NCBI RefSeq assembly: GCF_000002235.5
Contig: NW_022145552.1
Coordinates: forward strand, 1,619,501-1,683,500
Source of the DNA: Strongylocentrotus purpuratus
Lineage: Eukaryota > Echinodermata > Echinoidea > Camarodonta > Strongylocentrotidae
DNA: 64,000 nucleotides
Direction of reading: 5' to 3'
Shown here: piece by piece, positions 24,547 to 34,909 of the stretch
Position numbering within the stretch: the stretch's first letter is position 1
Layout: the number at the start of each line of letters is the position of its first letter
Translations under genes and position numbers: made by a program
Notes under the pieces: model-generated
Database searches by the model: none
What the model was told of the DNA's origin: nothing
The model's input: only the letters and a program-made list of their open reading frames with translations

Positions 24547-25267
24547 AGGCCCGGTCTCACCGCCAGAACTTTGCTGGAGCGTTCCTGGAGCGGTGAAAAA
24601 AATTCATCACCGCTCGTAACCGTTCACCACCGTTTAACAGAAGTTGGCCCCCGTTAAGACAACGCCGTATACGCTCGGCCACCGCTGATGGTCCCTCCTA
24701 CCGCTCCGAAAGTTTTGAGCTGCACAAAATATTGCGAGCGGTGAGGAGCGGGCAATTTTCCGCTCCGGCAAAGTTCACCACCGCTACAACAACGCCCAGT
24801 CAAATTTGGCACCGCTAGACGCAAGTTCGTGGACGCTTTGGTCCGCTAGGCCAACGCAGAAATCTTGAACGCTGGACCACCGCTGCTTCGCCAGCTTTGC
24901 CAGCTTTGCCCAGGCGGTGATTAAACGTTGCACAAACTTTGGTGGAGCGGTTGTAAGCATTTTACGAGCGGACACGGGATTGCTGGAACAGTGTCGGGCG
25001 TTGAAGCAGCGATCCATTGCGGTGATGAACTTTGGTTTGGCGTTGGTATGGAGGTGTCGGAGCGGGACCAACGCTCGCTACCGCTCGCTACCGTTAAACC
25101 AACGCTAAAGCAACGCCGGCTTCAGCGGTGCACCGCGAGGGCAACGCCCGTGTTTTCGATTTGTTTCCCATTTTGTGCGCGGTGACGAGCGTTGTCGAAA
25201 TTCGGCCCCCTCTCCCTACCGTTCAAGGAACGCTCCAGCAAAGTTCTGGCGGTGAGACCGCGGGCCT
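24547..25267. mobile_element. 721-bp GC-rich non-autonomous DNA transposon
   Basis: Long inverted ends: AGGCCCGGTCTCACCGCCAG and on through AACTTTGCTGGAGCGTTCC on the left, matched by GGAACGCTCCAGCAAAGTTC and on to the final GGGCCT on the right. Only a two-base difference separates the first 40 positions. The flanks are TAA on both sides (24544-24546 and 25268-25270), fitting the three-base TWA target of PIF/Harbinger elements; TTAA targeting is the alternative. The interior is dominated by ACCGCT/AACGCT and their complements every 8-15 bases, giving GC content far above the surroundings. It encodes no transposase. Overlapping frames on both strands are a by-product of the composition. Confidence 0.8.
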
Positions 25268-25516
25268 TAAGCCATTTTCTGCCGGAACTGGGTGGCTTCT
25301 GTATCAAAACATGTGGGAACAAGAGAATTGAGTAGTCATTGGGTTAACTCCCCTATATGAAGATAAAGGGTATGGTACGAGATATAACTTTTATAACGAA
25401 GTTCGATTCACATTTATTACCATTTAAATTTGTATTTTCTTAGATAGATACGCAGACAAACTGTTCTCCTTTGCTGCTGCGGAGAGGTCTGTCAATGAAG
25501 ACGGGTTTGTAATAAG

Positions 25517-26358
25517 CAGTGGCGTAGACAGGTTCGTACACCTGGGGGGGATGACTCAGGGGCGGATCTAGCTTTTTGCTAAGGGGGGGGTTGACCAATA
25601 ATGACGATGCGGAGCATCGTCCACGAGCCGCGAAGCGGCGAGCCGATTTTTTTTGGGGTGTTTATTTGAACCCCGTAAGTGATGTTTTCCTGGCATCCAT
25701 TAACACAATGGAGACCATAAAAAGCAGTGCATGATAACGTCTTTTTAAATCAAGTAACAGTTAAATACACAGTTATATCCAGAGTTATCATGTGTTTGGT
25801 TAAGTTACCAGAGGAGTTGAATATCTTCTCACAATACTTGCACTTGAAAGGGTTTCTCTTCAGCGTGCGTTCTTTTTTCTTTCTTTTTTTCTTTTTTTTC
25901 CTTCTTTTTTTTCCCTTTTTTTTTGTTTGTTTGTTTTTTGGGCCGCCCAAGGGGGGGGGTTTAAACCCCCTAACCCCCCCCCGTAGATCCGCGCCTGTTT
26001 AATCTTGTGGTTATCTTGTGGTTTCCAAACCACAAGATAACCAAAAAATACTTGTAAGATTTTCTTTTTTTTACCGTCTGAATTGGCTTTCACCGTGTGA
26101 ATGCGGATAATAACAATAAACACAATTACAATAATGATGAGGATTATTATTATCATCATCATAATGATTATTATTATTAATATTATAATTGTTATCATTA
26201 TTATTATTACTATTATTATCATCATTATGACTTATTAAGTAAGCAAATATCATTCCCCAAAACCTGGGGGGGGGGATGATTGTACATGCCATCCCCCCCA
26301 CCTTGTGAGGTGGGGGGGATGCATCCCCCTCATCCCCCCCCCGTTGTCTACGCCCCTG
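25517..26358. mobile_element. hAT-type MITE with perfect 8-bp target duplication
   Basis: The left end CAGTGGCGTAGACAG and right end TTGTCTACGCCCCTG are inverted. GTAATAAG flanks both ends exactly (25509-25516 and 26359-26366). An 8-bp duplication and CAG...CTG termini are hallmarks of the hAT superfamily. Inside is a second pair of related ends (CAGGGGCGGATCTAG at 25557 and GTAGATCCGCGCCTG to 25997) without matching flanks, a zinc-finger relic, a perfect 16-bp-arm hairpin at 26019-26052 and an (ATT/ATC)n tract at 26105-26235. Runs of G and C at 25585, 25952, 25972, 26265 and 26332 lie next to the ends. No transposase is encoded. Confidence 0.85.
25780..25880 (-). pseudogene. C2H2 zinc-finger fragment inside the hAT-type MITE
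   Basis: On the minus strand one frame gives RTHAEEKPF and the next gives PFKCKYCEKIFNSSGNLTKH. Together these are the classic linker (TH..EKPF) followed by C-x2-C-x12-H of a Kruppel-type finger, separated by a single-base shift in the AAACCCTTTCAAG stretch. The second histidine is lost. Only one finger is seen. It is best read as a decayed piece of a host zinc-finger gene carried inside, or overrun by, a mobile element. It is not functional as it stands. Confidence 0.65.
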
Positions 26359-26459
26359 GTAATAAGCGATAATGGAGAAATTAAACAGGAGAAAACGTCA
26401 ATAAAATTTTAAACGGATGAAGGAATTATAAGAGGTGGAGAAATTTGGAAAAGCAGCAA

Positions 26460-26560
26460 CAGCATTAAATGAGAGAGAGCGAGAGATAGAGAGAGAGAGA
26501 GAGAGGGGGGGAGAGGGGGACAGAGATGAAGAGAGAGAGTGAGAGAGAGAGAAACTAAAC
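26460..26560. repeat. (GA)n microsatellite
   Basis: Imperfect GAGAGA tract with a short G-run at about 26506-26518. Confidence 0.85.
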
Positions 26561-27216
26561 ATGAGAGTGTCATCTTAGCAGTTCCAAATGGAAAATTCTA
26601 CACATTCTTTTTCAAAATAATTTATTTGGTCTCTTTGTCAATGTCTTAAAACGTCATTTTTCACGAAGAGCAGAATAGTGTTTAGTTACATTGACTGAAC
26701 TATTACAAATCTAGAAGAATAACTTTTTTGGAGGTTGAGTACATATGGCAAGATTTTCTCTCTGTACATATATTTCGCTGTTGACATACTCTTGGTGTTT
26801 GAGCTTTCAATGCTCGTCCGGATATTCGACTTCCTGTTATTCCTAAAGAAATATCAATATTAATTTCCAATTTCTATGCAATTTTCTTGAAAGCATTTAA
26901 GAATGCTTTTCCTTATTTACACAGGCAAATTTATCTACAATTCAAGAAAAAAAGGATCATGTATCGAAATGGTAAACAGTAATTATTTTTGCTATAGAAA
27001 ATGGTGCTTACACGTGACCACTGCCCGTTTGAAATGCGGATATCTTTATGGCGGGCCCTCATTGCCATAATTATTACGGTCAATCCATCTTTTCGGACAT
27101 CGGTCTTCATGGCATAAAGTGCCTGCCATACTGACTTGTTCGAGTCTCGAGTCGATATAAGGCTTTATTAGTCAGCCTAGTGCCCTCACCAAAGTCAGAC
27201 AAATCCTTAATCTACT

Positions 27217-27260
27217 CAGGGGCGGATCCAGGAATTTCTTCGGGGGGGGGGGGCACACGG
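27217..27260 (+). repeat. solo hAT-like end with G-run
   Basis: CAGGGGCGGATCCAGGAATT followed by a run of about 12 G is the same kind of end as in the 25517-26358 element. I found no inverted partner downstream within about 1 kb, so it is probably a truncated element. Confidence 0.5.
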
Positions 27261-27709
27261 GGGTAAGAGGACATATACTTTGCATGCACATACCCTTGTC
27301 AGTCGTTATGCGTTACAGCGTCTGCACTGTGAGACTAGGCTGACAGTGTAATGCATAGGCGCTGTACTTTAGCTGCTCCGGACATAGCGAGAGACTGACG
27401 ACCCATAGGCTCTCGCCAATGCTTTAGGAATTGTGATTAAGTGTCAGATTATAGTCTGTACCTGCGGACTACCCGTAACATGTGTCATCTGAGGATGATG
27501 ATGAAAGAGAGAGAGAGAGAGAGAGAGAAGTAGTGTAAGTGTAACATGAAGATCACGAACGCAACTACTTTAGAAAAAAATCATCTCAAAGGCAATTTTC
27601 AATATCCTATTGTATATCCCATAGAAATCATGATCGGATTACGTTTAATAAACTGCATTGTAATTTCCGCACCTTTCAATAGCCGATGGACGAGGCTACT
27701 GACATAGCC

Positions 27710-28097
27710 TTAAAGAGAAGGTTGAGATCTGGGAAGAGATGAAAAATAATTTGTGAGAGTTATTATTTTATTATGCAAGTGTGGAAGAACATCAGATAAC
27801 AAATTTTCCTGAACAGCATGGCTCTCCAAACGCCTTAATATTCTAAATTTGGCATGTAACATCATTGAAATCGGAACGGATTTTTATGCCACATGTTCGT
27901 GTAGTCCCGTATATATCTTTCTGTGTACAGTGATTGTAACTTTACCAAAAATGGGCCAAATTCTTATAATTTCGATGATTCCAGAACCTAGCAGAACACA
28001 TCAATACTTAAATGCTAGATGATCAAACTTTTGTGATCGATTCACCTCGTTTCTTTCACAATGCAATCGCATGACCAGAATTCAACTTTATCTTTAA
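27710..28097 (+). repeat. 388-bp MITE family B, copy 3
   Basis: Same orientation as copy 1 at 8618 and the same length (388). Starts TTAAAGAGAAGGTTGAG and ends CCAGAATTCAACTTTATCTT followed by TAA. The interior aligns throughout, including GTGTAGTCCC, TCTTTCTGTGTACAGTG and AATGCTAGATGATCAA. Identity to copy 1 is about 85% by eye, so this family is moderately old. Confidence 0.85.
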
Positions 28098-28535
28098 GTA
28101 GATTTTTCGAAAGTCTTTGCGATTGTATTCAAGATAAAAGGTTTATTAAAAAACGTGTGAATGATGCAATAGGTTTTTGACAGCAGTGGGCATTGCACCA
28201 AGTTGGAATATATCTAACTATGCGATAAAGAATCTGTAAATGTTAGCTTCTTAGCTCCCTGTAGAAAAAGAGTTTTTTGTGGGGAGGTCTGATAATTTTC
28301 TAGATAATCTATCGCAATTTTACCACATAGTATTGGAAATGGATCAAATATTCGCATGCCCTTTTACGCGTCTAACTTCCATCATTCTTTCCGTTCATGT
28401 GGGGATATATATTGCTTTTTAATATTTTTATTAATATGGATATGAATGTGTGTATGACTGTATGATCAATGTGCATTATTATGCTTCATAATGTACCGTA
28501 CGTTATGTCTCATTCCCTGGCGGTTATTCCCCTTC

Positions 28536-28866
28536 TCTCCCTCCCTCTCCCTCCTTCCCTATCGTTCTTCTTCTTCTTCTCTCTCTCTCTCTTTTCTTTC
28601 TTTCTTTCTCTCTCTCTCTCTCTCTCTTTATCCCTTCCCCCTCTCTCTCCCTTCCCCCTCTCTCTCCCTTCCCCCTCTCTCCCTTCCCCCTCTCTCCCCT
28701 TTCCCCTATCTCTCCCTTTCCCCGGCCCTCTCTCACTTCCCCCTCTCTCTCTTCCCCTCTCTCCCTTCCCCCTCTCTCCCTTCCCCCTCTCTCCCCCTTT
28801 ACCCTATCACTCCCTTTCCCCGGCCCTCTCTCCCTTTCCCCTCTCTCCTTTCCTCCTCTCTATCTC
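28536..28866. repeat. pyrimidine tract with internal duplication
   Basis: A CTCC/CTTT-rich block. A sub-unit containing CTCCCTTTCCCCGGCCCTCT recurs at about 28710 and 28808, offset about 98 bases. Frames of 138-159 residues here are artefacts of composition. Confidence 0.8.
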
Positions 28867-29219
28867 GCCATCCAGCTCAGAAATCATATTGCATGTTGAT
28901 AAAATAAATATGAATAGAGGACGGAAGTGGAGATGGATTGGACAGTAAGCACTAGATCTGTAATTGAGTGGTGAATTTTTGTTTTTTCGTCCAAAGCTTC
29001 GAGTAATACGCCAACTGACCGGAACGCTGAATGATAATAGATGAGCCTGACTCGTACAAGTAAATGGGGTCTCTTGTATTTGACAATTCTGATGACTACC
29101 TTATTTCATCTCTCAAGTGCGTTCTGCGTGTCTCTCCTTTGCCTGTTATATTTTGATTTCTATAAACGGGCTCTGTCTGTCTTTCCCTGGACGTGTATCC
29201 CCCTCTCACAGTCTCTCTA

Positions 29220-29260
<41 letters not shown>

Positions 29261-29697
29261 CTATCTCTGTATATATATATATATATTGAAATATATTTAA
29301 TCAGGATATCAAGAATCAGATATACATTGTAGATACAAAATCTGTTTTACATCATGGTCCTGAACAGGATAAAAACACGGAAATATAAATAACGAATATC
29401 ACCAAAGCTCACAGGCAAAGGTAAGAACAGTATAAAACTAACATATAAGCATAATACGCATTAAAAATAGTAAAAAGCACAACAAAACAAAAAACAAACA
29501 AAAACGACAATGAAATAAATGAAATTAACAGCGGAAAAAATATCAAATCCCATTTAATAAAAGGCATTAAAATATCACCCTAAAAAATAGAAGAGGAGAG
29601 AAGATATAAGGAAACTGGTAAAAAGTAAAGGAGGAAAGAGGGAAAGAAAGAAAGAGGGGAGAGGGAAAGAAAGAAAGAAAGAGGGGAGAGGGAAATG

Positions 29698-29737
<40 letters not shown>

Positions 29738-29776
29738 TATAAGCCATGTCAAAGCAGTAAATGAATCGGCATTGTA

Positions 29777-32443
29777 TTACACAGGTTTAAAAAATTTGTC
29801 CTTGTACATACGTTTAAAAACATCGATAGATTTAGCATTTTGAAAAGCAGAAGGTAGACTATTCCAGATTTTACCTCCAGCGTATCTAAAACAATTCTTA
29901 AAACATTCAAGATTAGGCTTAGGTAAAACAACATTCAGCGTATTGGCAAGTCTAGTGTTAAAACCATGTCTGTCAAAAACCATTTCAACTTCATTGCATA
30001 ATCGTACTGGGGCTTTTCCATGAATACAGTTGTACATTATACATGATAAAAAATAGTCCCGTCTAGTGTCAATGGATTGCCATTTTAATGGATTTATTTT
30101 GCTCAAGCTATTTACATTATAATCAAAATTCCCTACGACAATACGTGCAGCTCTTTTTTGCAGTCTTAAAAGAATATTTCTGTTTTGTAAAGAACAGTTT
30201 CCCCATACGGAACAAGAATAATCTAAGATTGGCTGTATGGTACATTTGTATATTTTATTTAAAATGGAAGAGCTTGAAAATTTACTGAGCTTTCTCAAAG
30301 TAAAAATCTTATAACTTAATGATTTGGTAAGAGATTTAATGTGGATATCCCAAGATAATCTATCATCAATTTCAATCCCTAAATATCTGATACTTCTTAC
30401 TTGTTCTATTGTTTCAGTATCAATATGTACCTTCAGACTTAATTCATCGTTACCTCGTGTGTTACTACTCAACAGCATAATATTACTCTTATTAGTATTA
30501 ATACGTAATCTACACTGTTGGTCATAATGGTGGAATAATTATTTTTACCCCAGTTAAGGGAAGGATTTTAAAAAATTATTTATTTCTAATAGATCTAGAT
30601 AATGGCATACATTCTCAGATTTTATTGAATATTAATTTGCGAGTGTTTGTTTTGCGTGACTCCTAAATCATATGTGTGCTCCTATGCTAATCAGCTAGGG
30701 AACCTACGTCCTTAAATCATAATTGACAGTAATGAGGATTAATGCCTCATAAAAGGGCACTAATATAGCTGATCGACACGATTTTTATCCTGGGGCCTCA
30801 CAGTAATGAGGCCATTGCTTAGCCCCTGAATCATGACTGTACGCAGTGTTTGCTAGGGTACGCGGCCCCTTCCACAAATCCCCCAAAACGAAGAAAATGC
30901 AATAAATTATCAATAATTCATTGCATTTCCCCCCGGCCCCCAACAGGAAAAATTCCTCTGTAGGGCCATGCATTATGGTTCAAGGCATGGCCACAAAGAG
31001 GAATTTTTCCTGTTGGGGGCCGGGGGAAAATGCAATGAATTATTGATAATTTATTGCATTTTCTTCGTTTTGGGGGATTTGTGGAAGGGGCCGCGTACCC
31101 TAGCAAACACTGCGTACAGTCATGATTCAGGGGCTAAGCAATGGCCTTGTTACTGTGAGGCCCCAGGATAAAAAATCGTGTCAATCAGCTATATATTAGT
31201 GCTCTTTTGTGAGGCATTAATCCTTATTACTGTCAATTATGACTGAAGGACGTAGGTCCCTTAGCTGATTAGCATAGTAGCACACATATGATTAAGCAGT
31301 CACGCAAAACAAACACTCGCAAATTAATATTCAATAAAATGTGAGAATGTATGCCATTATCTAGATCTATTAGAAATAAATAATTTTAAAAAATCCTTCC
31401 CTAAACTGGGGTAAAAATAAATATTCCACCATTATGACCAACAGTGTATTTTTACAATACCATTCATTTATAGCATACAAATCTGCTTGGAGCTTAGATG
31501 TAATGACATTAATATCCATATCAGAAACATATAAGACAACATCATCAGCGTATATATTACATGTACTTAATCGTAAGCAATCAGTTATATCATTTATAAA
31601 AACAAGAAAGAGTGAGGGGCCTAAAATACTCCCCTGAGGAATTCCTATAGTTATGTCCTTTGATTCGGACAGTTTACCATGACAATAAACTGCTTGTTTC
31701 CGACCAGATAAAAAGCTAGAAAACCATTTAAGTTCAGTATTTAAAATACCATACTTATTCAATTTGGACAACAAAAGTTCATGGTCAATACAATCAAAAC
31801 ATTCAGAAATATCAAGAAAACATGCACCACCTTTTTCCTTTTCATTAAAAGAATCGTACCAGTCATCAATGACTCTATGTAAACATGTATTCGTTGAATG
31901 ATTTGGCAAAAAAGCATATTGGTCAACACTAATAAGATGATTAGTCTGCAAGTAAGATACAAATTGAGACTGAACTTCCTTTTCAAGCAGTTTAGCAATA
32001 TGACATACAACTGAGATGGGTCTATAATTTGAAATATTATTTTTATCGCCTTTACCTTTATAAACAGGCGTAGTTCTGGCCAATTTCCAATCATTAGGTA
32101 AAAATCCACAATTTAAACTTTCATTAAAAAGACAATTAAGAGAAATATTAATATAAGGAGCTGAGATTTGAAGCAATTTTCTATCAAATTCTAAGATATC
32201 AAGGCTACTCTCTTTCGACAATAGAGAGAGATTATGTTTAGTTTTCCCGGGACTAATTGATTTCAAGACAAAGGTATGTATACTTTCAGGGTGGTTCCAT
32301 GATAAATCGTGATTACTGAAAGTTTCTGAAATCTTTTTACCAATATTTACAAAATAATCGTTCAATTTATTACTGTCTAAATCAGATGGTAAAACAGAGT
32401 CTTTTTTTTCCCCCTTCCAGTAATTTTGCTTAACTCCTTCCAT
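29777..32443 (-). pseudogene. LINE reverse transcriptase and C-terminal region (interrupted)
   Basis: Two blocks, 31447-32443 and 29777-30512, were one reading frame before insertion of the foldback element. The first carries reverse transcriptase motifs in order: NYRPISVVCHIAKLLEK (motif 2), LDISECFDCIDHELLL (motif 3/A, usually FLDLSKAFD), GIPQGSILGPSLFLVFIND (motif 4/B) and YADDVVLY (motif 5/C, the catalytic YADD). The second carries RSIRYLGIEIDDRLSW (motif 7 region), then LQKRAARIV and WNSLPSAFQNAKSIDVFK, typical of LINE C-termini. Dropping 30513-31446 and one TA joins WYCKN to RLRINTNKSNIMLL in frame. The catalytic aspartates are present. Confidence 0.9.
30513..31446. mobile_element. 934-bp foldback (long inverted repeat) element with TA duplication
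   Basis: Almost the whole element is one palindrome. The left arm 30513-30971 and right arm 30985-31446 are reverse complements, about 95% identical by eye, around a 13-base spacer. Outer ends are CACTGTTGGTCATAATGG and its complement CCATTATGACCAACAGTG, flanked on both sides by TA (30511-30512; 31447-31448), the target of Tc1/mariner elements. It has no transposase. The pair of similar frames at 30785-30973 (minus) and 30968-31171 (plus) are the two arms translated, not genes. It sits in the LINE reverse transcriptase region and must be younger than it. Transcripts through it could form a very long hairpin RNA. Confidence 0.9.
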
Positions 32444-33453
32444 AACTTCTTACTATCATTACTGTATCTCTCAGATACTGAATCAAAATATTCTCTCTTC
32501 TCTTTTCGTATGAGCTTAGTGATTGAATTCCTGAGATTTCGATATTCAGTCAATAGATATGGAATTTTTAGTCTATCATATTTTTTCTTTAAGTAGTCTC
32601 TTTTATAAATAAGTTTAATAATATTAGAATTTATCCATGGGCAGTGCCTAGTTTTAACCCGACATTCTTTTACAGGAGCATGTTTGTTGCAACAATTTAA
32701 AAAAGCCTGTTTCCATTCAACCCACTTTTCTCGTAGGGGAATACAAAAAGTACAATTATTATTAAGTACGTCAGAATGTTTTAAATCATCAATAAAAGCA
32801 TTCTCGTTAAAATTCTTATAGTCTCTAAATCGTACTACATTATGAACATTCTTAGAAGTATTGTTGACATTTATACATGTGTATATAAAGTAATGATCAC
32901 TTAAGGATATCTTAGCTACGTCACTTAGTATATGCTTATCTGGTACAGAAGTAAGAATATGGTCTAAACATTTAGAAGAGGTGCCTGTAACCATGGTGGG
33001 TTTATGGATCAATTGTGTTAATGAGAAGAGATTTTCAATCATATTAACAGGATTATCACTAAAACTTGCAGCATCAAACTTATAATCATAATTAAAATCA
33101 CCCAATATAACTAGGTCCTTATCTTCAGATGCTACTTTCTCAAAAATATTCAGCATATTATCAAAATAAGAAGAGTCAGAATTCGGTGGTCTATATAAAC
33201 ACCCAATGATAAGTTTATCAGATTTCAATGATAATTCAATCCAAGTGGCCTCTACGTTAATACTTAACAAGTTATATCTTTCTGAAAAAACAATGATATT
33301 ACGAACCTATATACAGACACCACCTCCTCTAGTGCTGTTATTCCTGTCTCTTCTTATTAAGTGATAACCATCAATTTTAACTACGCTATCATCTATCATG
33401 TCATGCAACCATATCTCAGTAAGACATAATATATCAAGATTGATCTTAGAGGT
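32377..33453 (-). pseudogene. LINE endonuclease domain (broken)
   Basis: C-terminal part of the AP-like endonuclease that nicks target DNA for target-primed reverse transcription. From 5' to 3' on the minus strand it shows LCLTEIWL (TETWL motif), GGGV, then after a stop LIIGCLYRPPNSD, LVILGDFNYD (the conserved GDFN metal-site word) and SDHYFI (the SDH catalytic pair near the domain end). A linker of about 130 residues follows, ending KLWKELSKITG. One in-frame stop replaces a tyrosine-like codon after GGGVCI, and the frame is lost at an A8 run near 32400, where the reverse transcriptase frame takes over (KKDSVLPSDLD). Confidence 0.85.
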
Positions 33454-33625
33454 ATATATCTATATATATATATATATATATATATCTCCCTCCCTCTCCT
33501 CTTTCGCCCTCTCTCCCCTCTCTCTCCCTTTCATTCTTTTTCTCTCTCCTTCCCCTATCTCTCTCGCTCGCTCTCTCCCCTCTCTCTATCACTCACTCTC
33601 TCACTACCCCTCTCTCTTTCTTACC
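33454..33625. repeat. (TA)n followed by pyrimidine tract
   Basis: (TA)n at about 33454-33485, then CT-rich sequence to about 33625. The matching (CT)n-(TA)n arrangement at 29226-29286, on the other side of the LINE, suggests the LINE landed in one such compound microsatellite. Confidence 0.75.
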
Positions 33626-33769
33626 ATCTCCCTATCAATTCTATCTCGGATACTGATGTCACGAACGCAATACAGTCGTACTCAATCTTTCCCTCTCTAT
33701 CCAACCATCGTGAACTCCCACACAGCTCCCCTCTACTTTATTTCAGTCCGATATCTCTTTCCCTGACTA

Positions 33770-33967
33770 CAGGCGCGCACGCAGCCGGGGGGGGGGGGGG
33801 ATGGATAAACCCCTCCCCCCCCCCCTCCTCAATTTGTTTTATGTGTGTGATTTTTGATGACTTTACCCTCCCTTCACTAAACGAGTCGTTGCGAAATTTT
33901 TGGCGCGATTTAAAAATGTTAACCCCCCCCCCCCCCCCCTTGAAAAAAATCATGCGTACGCCACTGG
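33770..33967. repeat. hAT-like MITE remnant with G/C runs
   Basis: CAGGCGCGCACGCAGCC followed by a G-run on the left and CGTACGCCACTG after a C-run on the right are inverted, imperfect ends of the 'CAGTGGCGTACGC' kind. The interior shares GGCGCGATTTAAA with the remnant at 37793-37925. The flanks do not match (CCTGACTA versus GTACAGCT), so the insertion is old or one end is displaced. Confidence 0.55.
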
Positions 33968-34179
33968 TACAGCTTGTAATGATTAATTATTAATAAAAAA
34001 ATTGAAATAAAAACCAAAAAAACGATTTGTCTACTGAATAACTCTTCTAAATTAAAATTTGTCTTTATTAAGTGCTTAGCGATGACAGTGATGAAACAAT
34101 CGATTATTTTAATATAGTATAAACCATAGATAAATCGTAGTTTTATATACTTCAGTGATAAAATTCTACACTGAAACAA

Positions 34180-34909
34180 AAGTCATTAGGCTTTAATGGG
34201 CTACTAAACTGAAAGTAATATTAAATAAACTCGTCACATTGGACATTTACCATTATCTGGACAACTCTAACAAAAACAATGAAAATTAATTTCATGAATT
34301 CAATTAATAAATTTATTGACTTTGCTTTCACTTGCACATTGTTCACGCAGAGTGTTACTTATTGAAATAAGATTACGCTTTTTAATAAATTCAGGCCTTT
34401 CATTTAACTGTGACTGTTCAGAGTGAACAAACGTTGCTGGAATCTCCTTCCTCTCTTAATTAACCATCAAGAAAGAGCTTCTTTGGTGCCCGAATTTCCT
34501 GAGGCTTGTGTAAAACGAAGGTAAAAATATGCGTTTCCTCCTACATTTATATTTGTTAAAACAACTAAGTGTGTTTTGATGTGTTCTTTTGTGATTTTTA
34601 AAGGTGGTACATTTTGGCATGACTTATGAATTGCACGTAAACAATTTTATACTAAGCTTAATAATTAAGCTGACTAATATACATGTTTAAGCAAACATAA
34701 TGGGAATTATTTGTTTTTAAAAAAAAATCTTCTTCAGAAATGAAAAAATAAAAGAAGATACACAATCTTAAAACTGCTTTTCAATATCCATTTTATAGAC
34801 AATACGTATGTAACAGCGAACGAGCATTGTACTTCAATCGACAGCTTAGATTATCTGAGAACATTTTTTGTTGTATGGTTCTCCTTTTTGCAGATAGGAA
34901 TCGGTCATC
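34180..34909 (+). promoter_or_regulatory. upstream region of the TLR gene, possible 5' leader intron
   Basis: AT-rich sequence without a convincing TATA box or CpG cluster. A pyrimidine tract and CAG at 34880-34893 (CTCCTTTTTGCAG) lies 16 bases before the ATG and is a good 3' splice-site match. GAAG followed by GTAAAAAT at about 34518-34526 is a possible 5' splice site. A leader exon spliced to a single coding exon is therefore plausible, but only a transcript would show it. Confidence 0.35.

Larger units (their letters stand above)
29270..33453 (-). mobile_element. APE-type LINE, 5'-truncated, split by a foldback element
   Basis: A minus-strand non-LTR retrotransposon, CR1/Jockey-like by its endonuclease plus reverse transcriptase layout; the exact clade is not resolved. 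The 5' edge is near 33453, inside the endonuclease, where a (TA)n tract begins. The first readable words are DILCLTEIWL and GYHLIRRDRNNSTRGGGV. The 3' untranslated region after the stop at 29777 runs to about 29270, with a (GA)n expansion in it at 29640-29738. It lies between (TA)n/(CT)n tracts on both sides, so a microsatellite target with a (TA)n duplication is likely but cannot be proved. Breaks seen: one in-frame stop (near 33300) and one frameshift in an A-run near 32400, besides the 934-bp insertion. Confidence 0.9.

Noticed and set aside
30785-31171. Two similar frames on opposite strands
   Set aside because: They are the two arms of the foldback element translated in mirror image, with no known domain.
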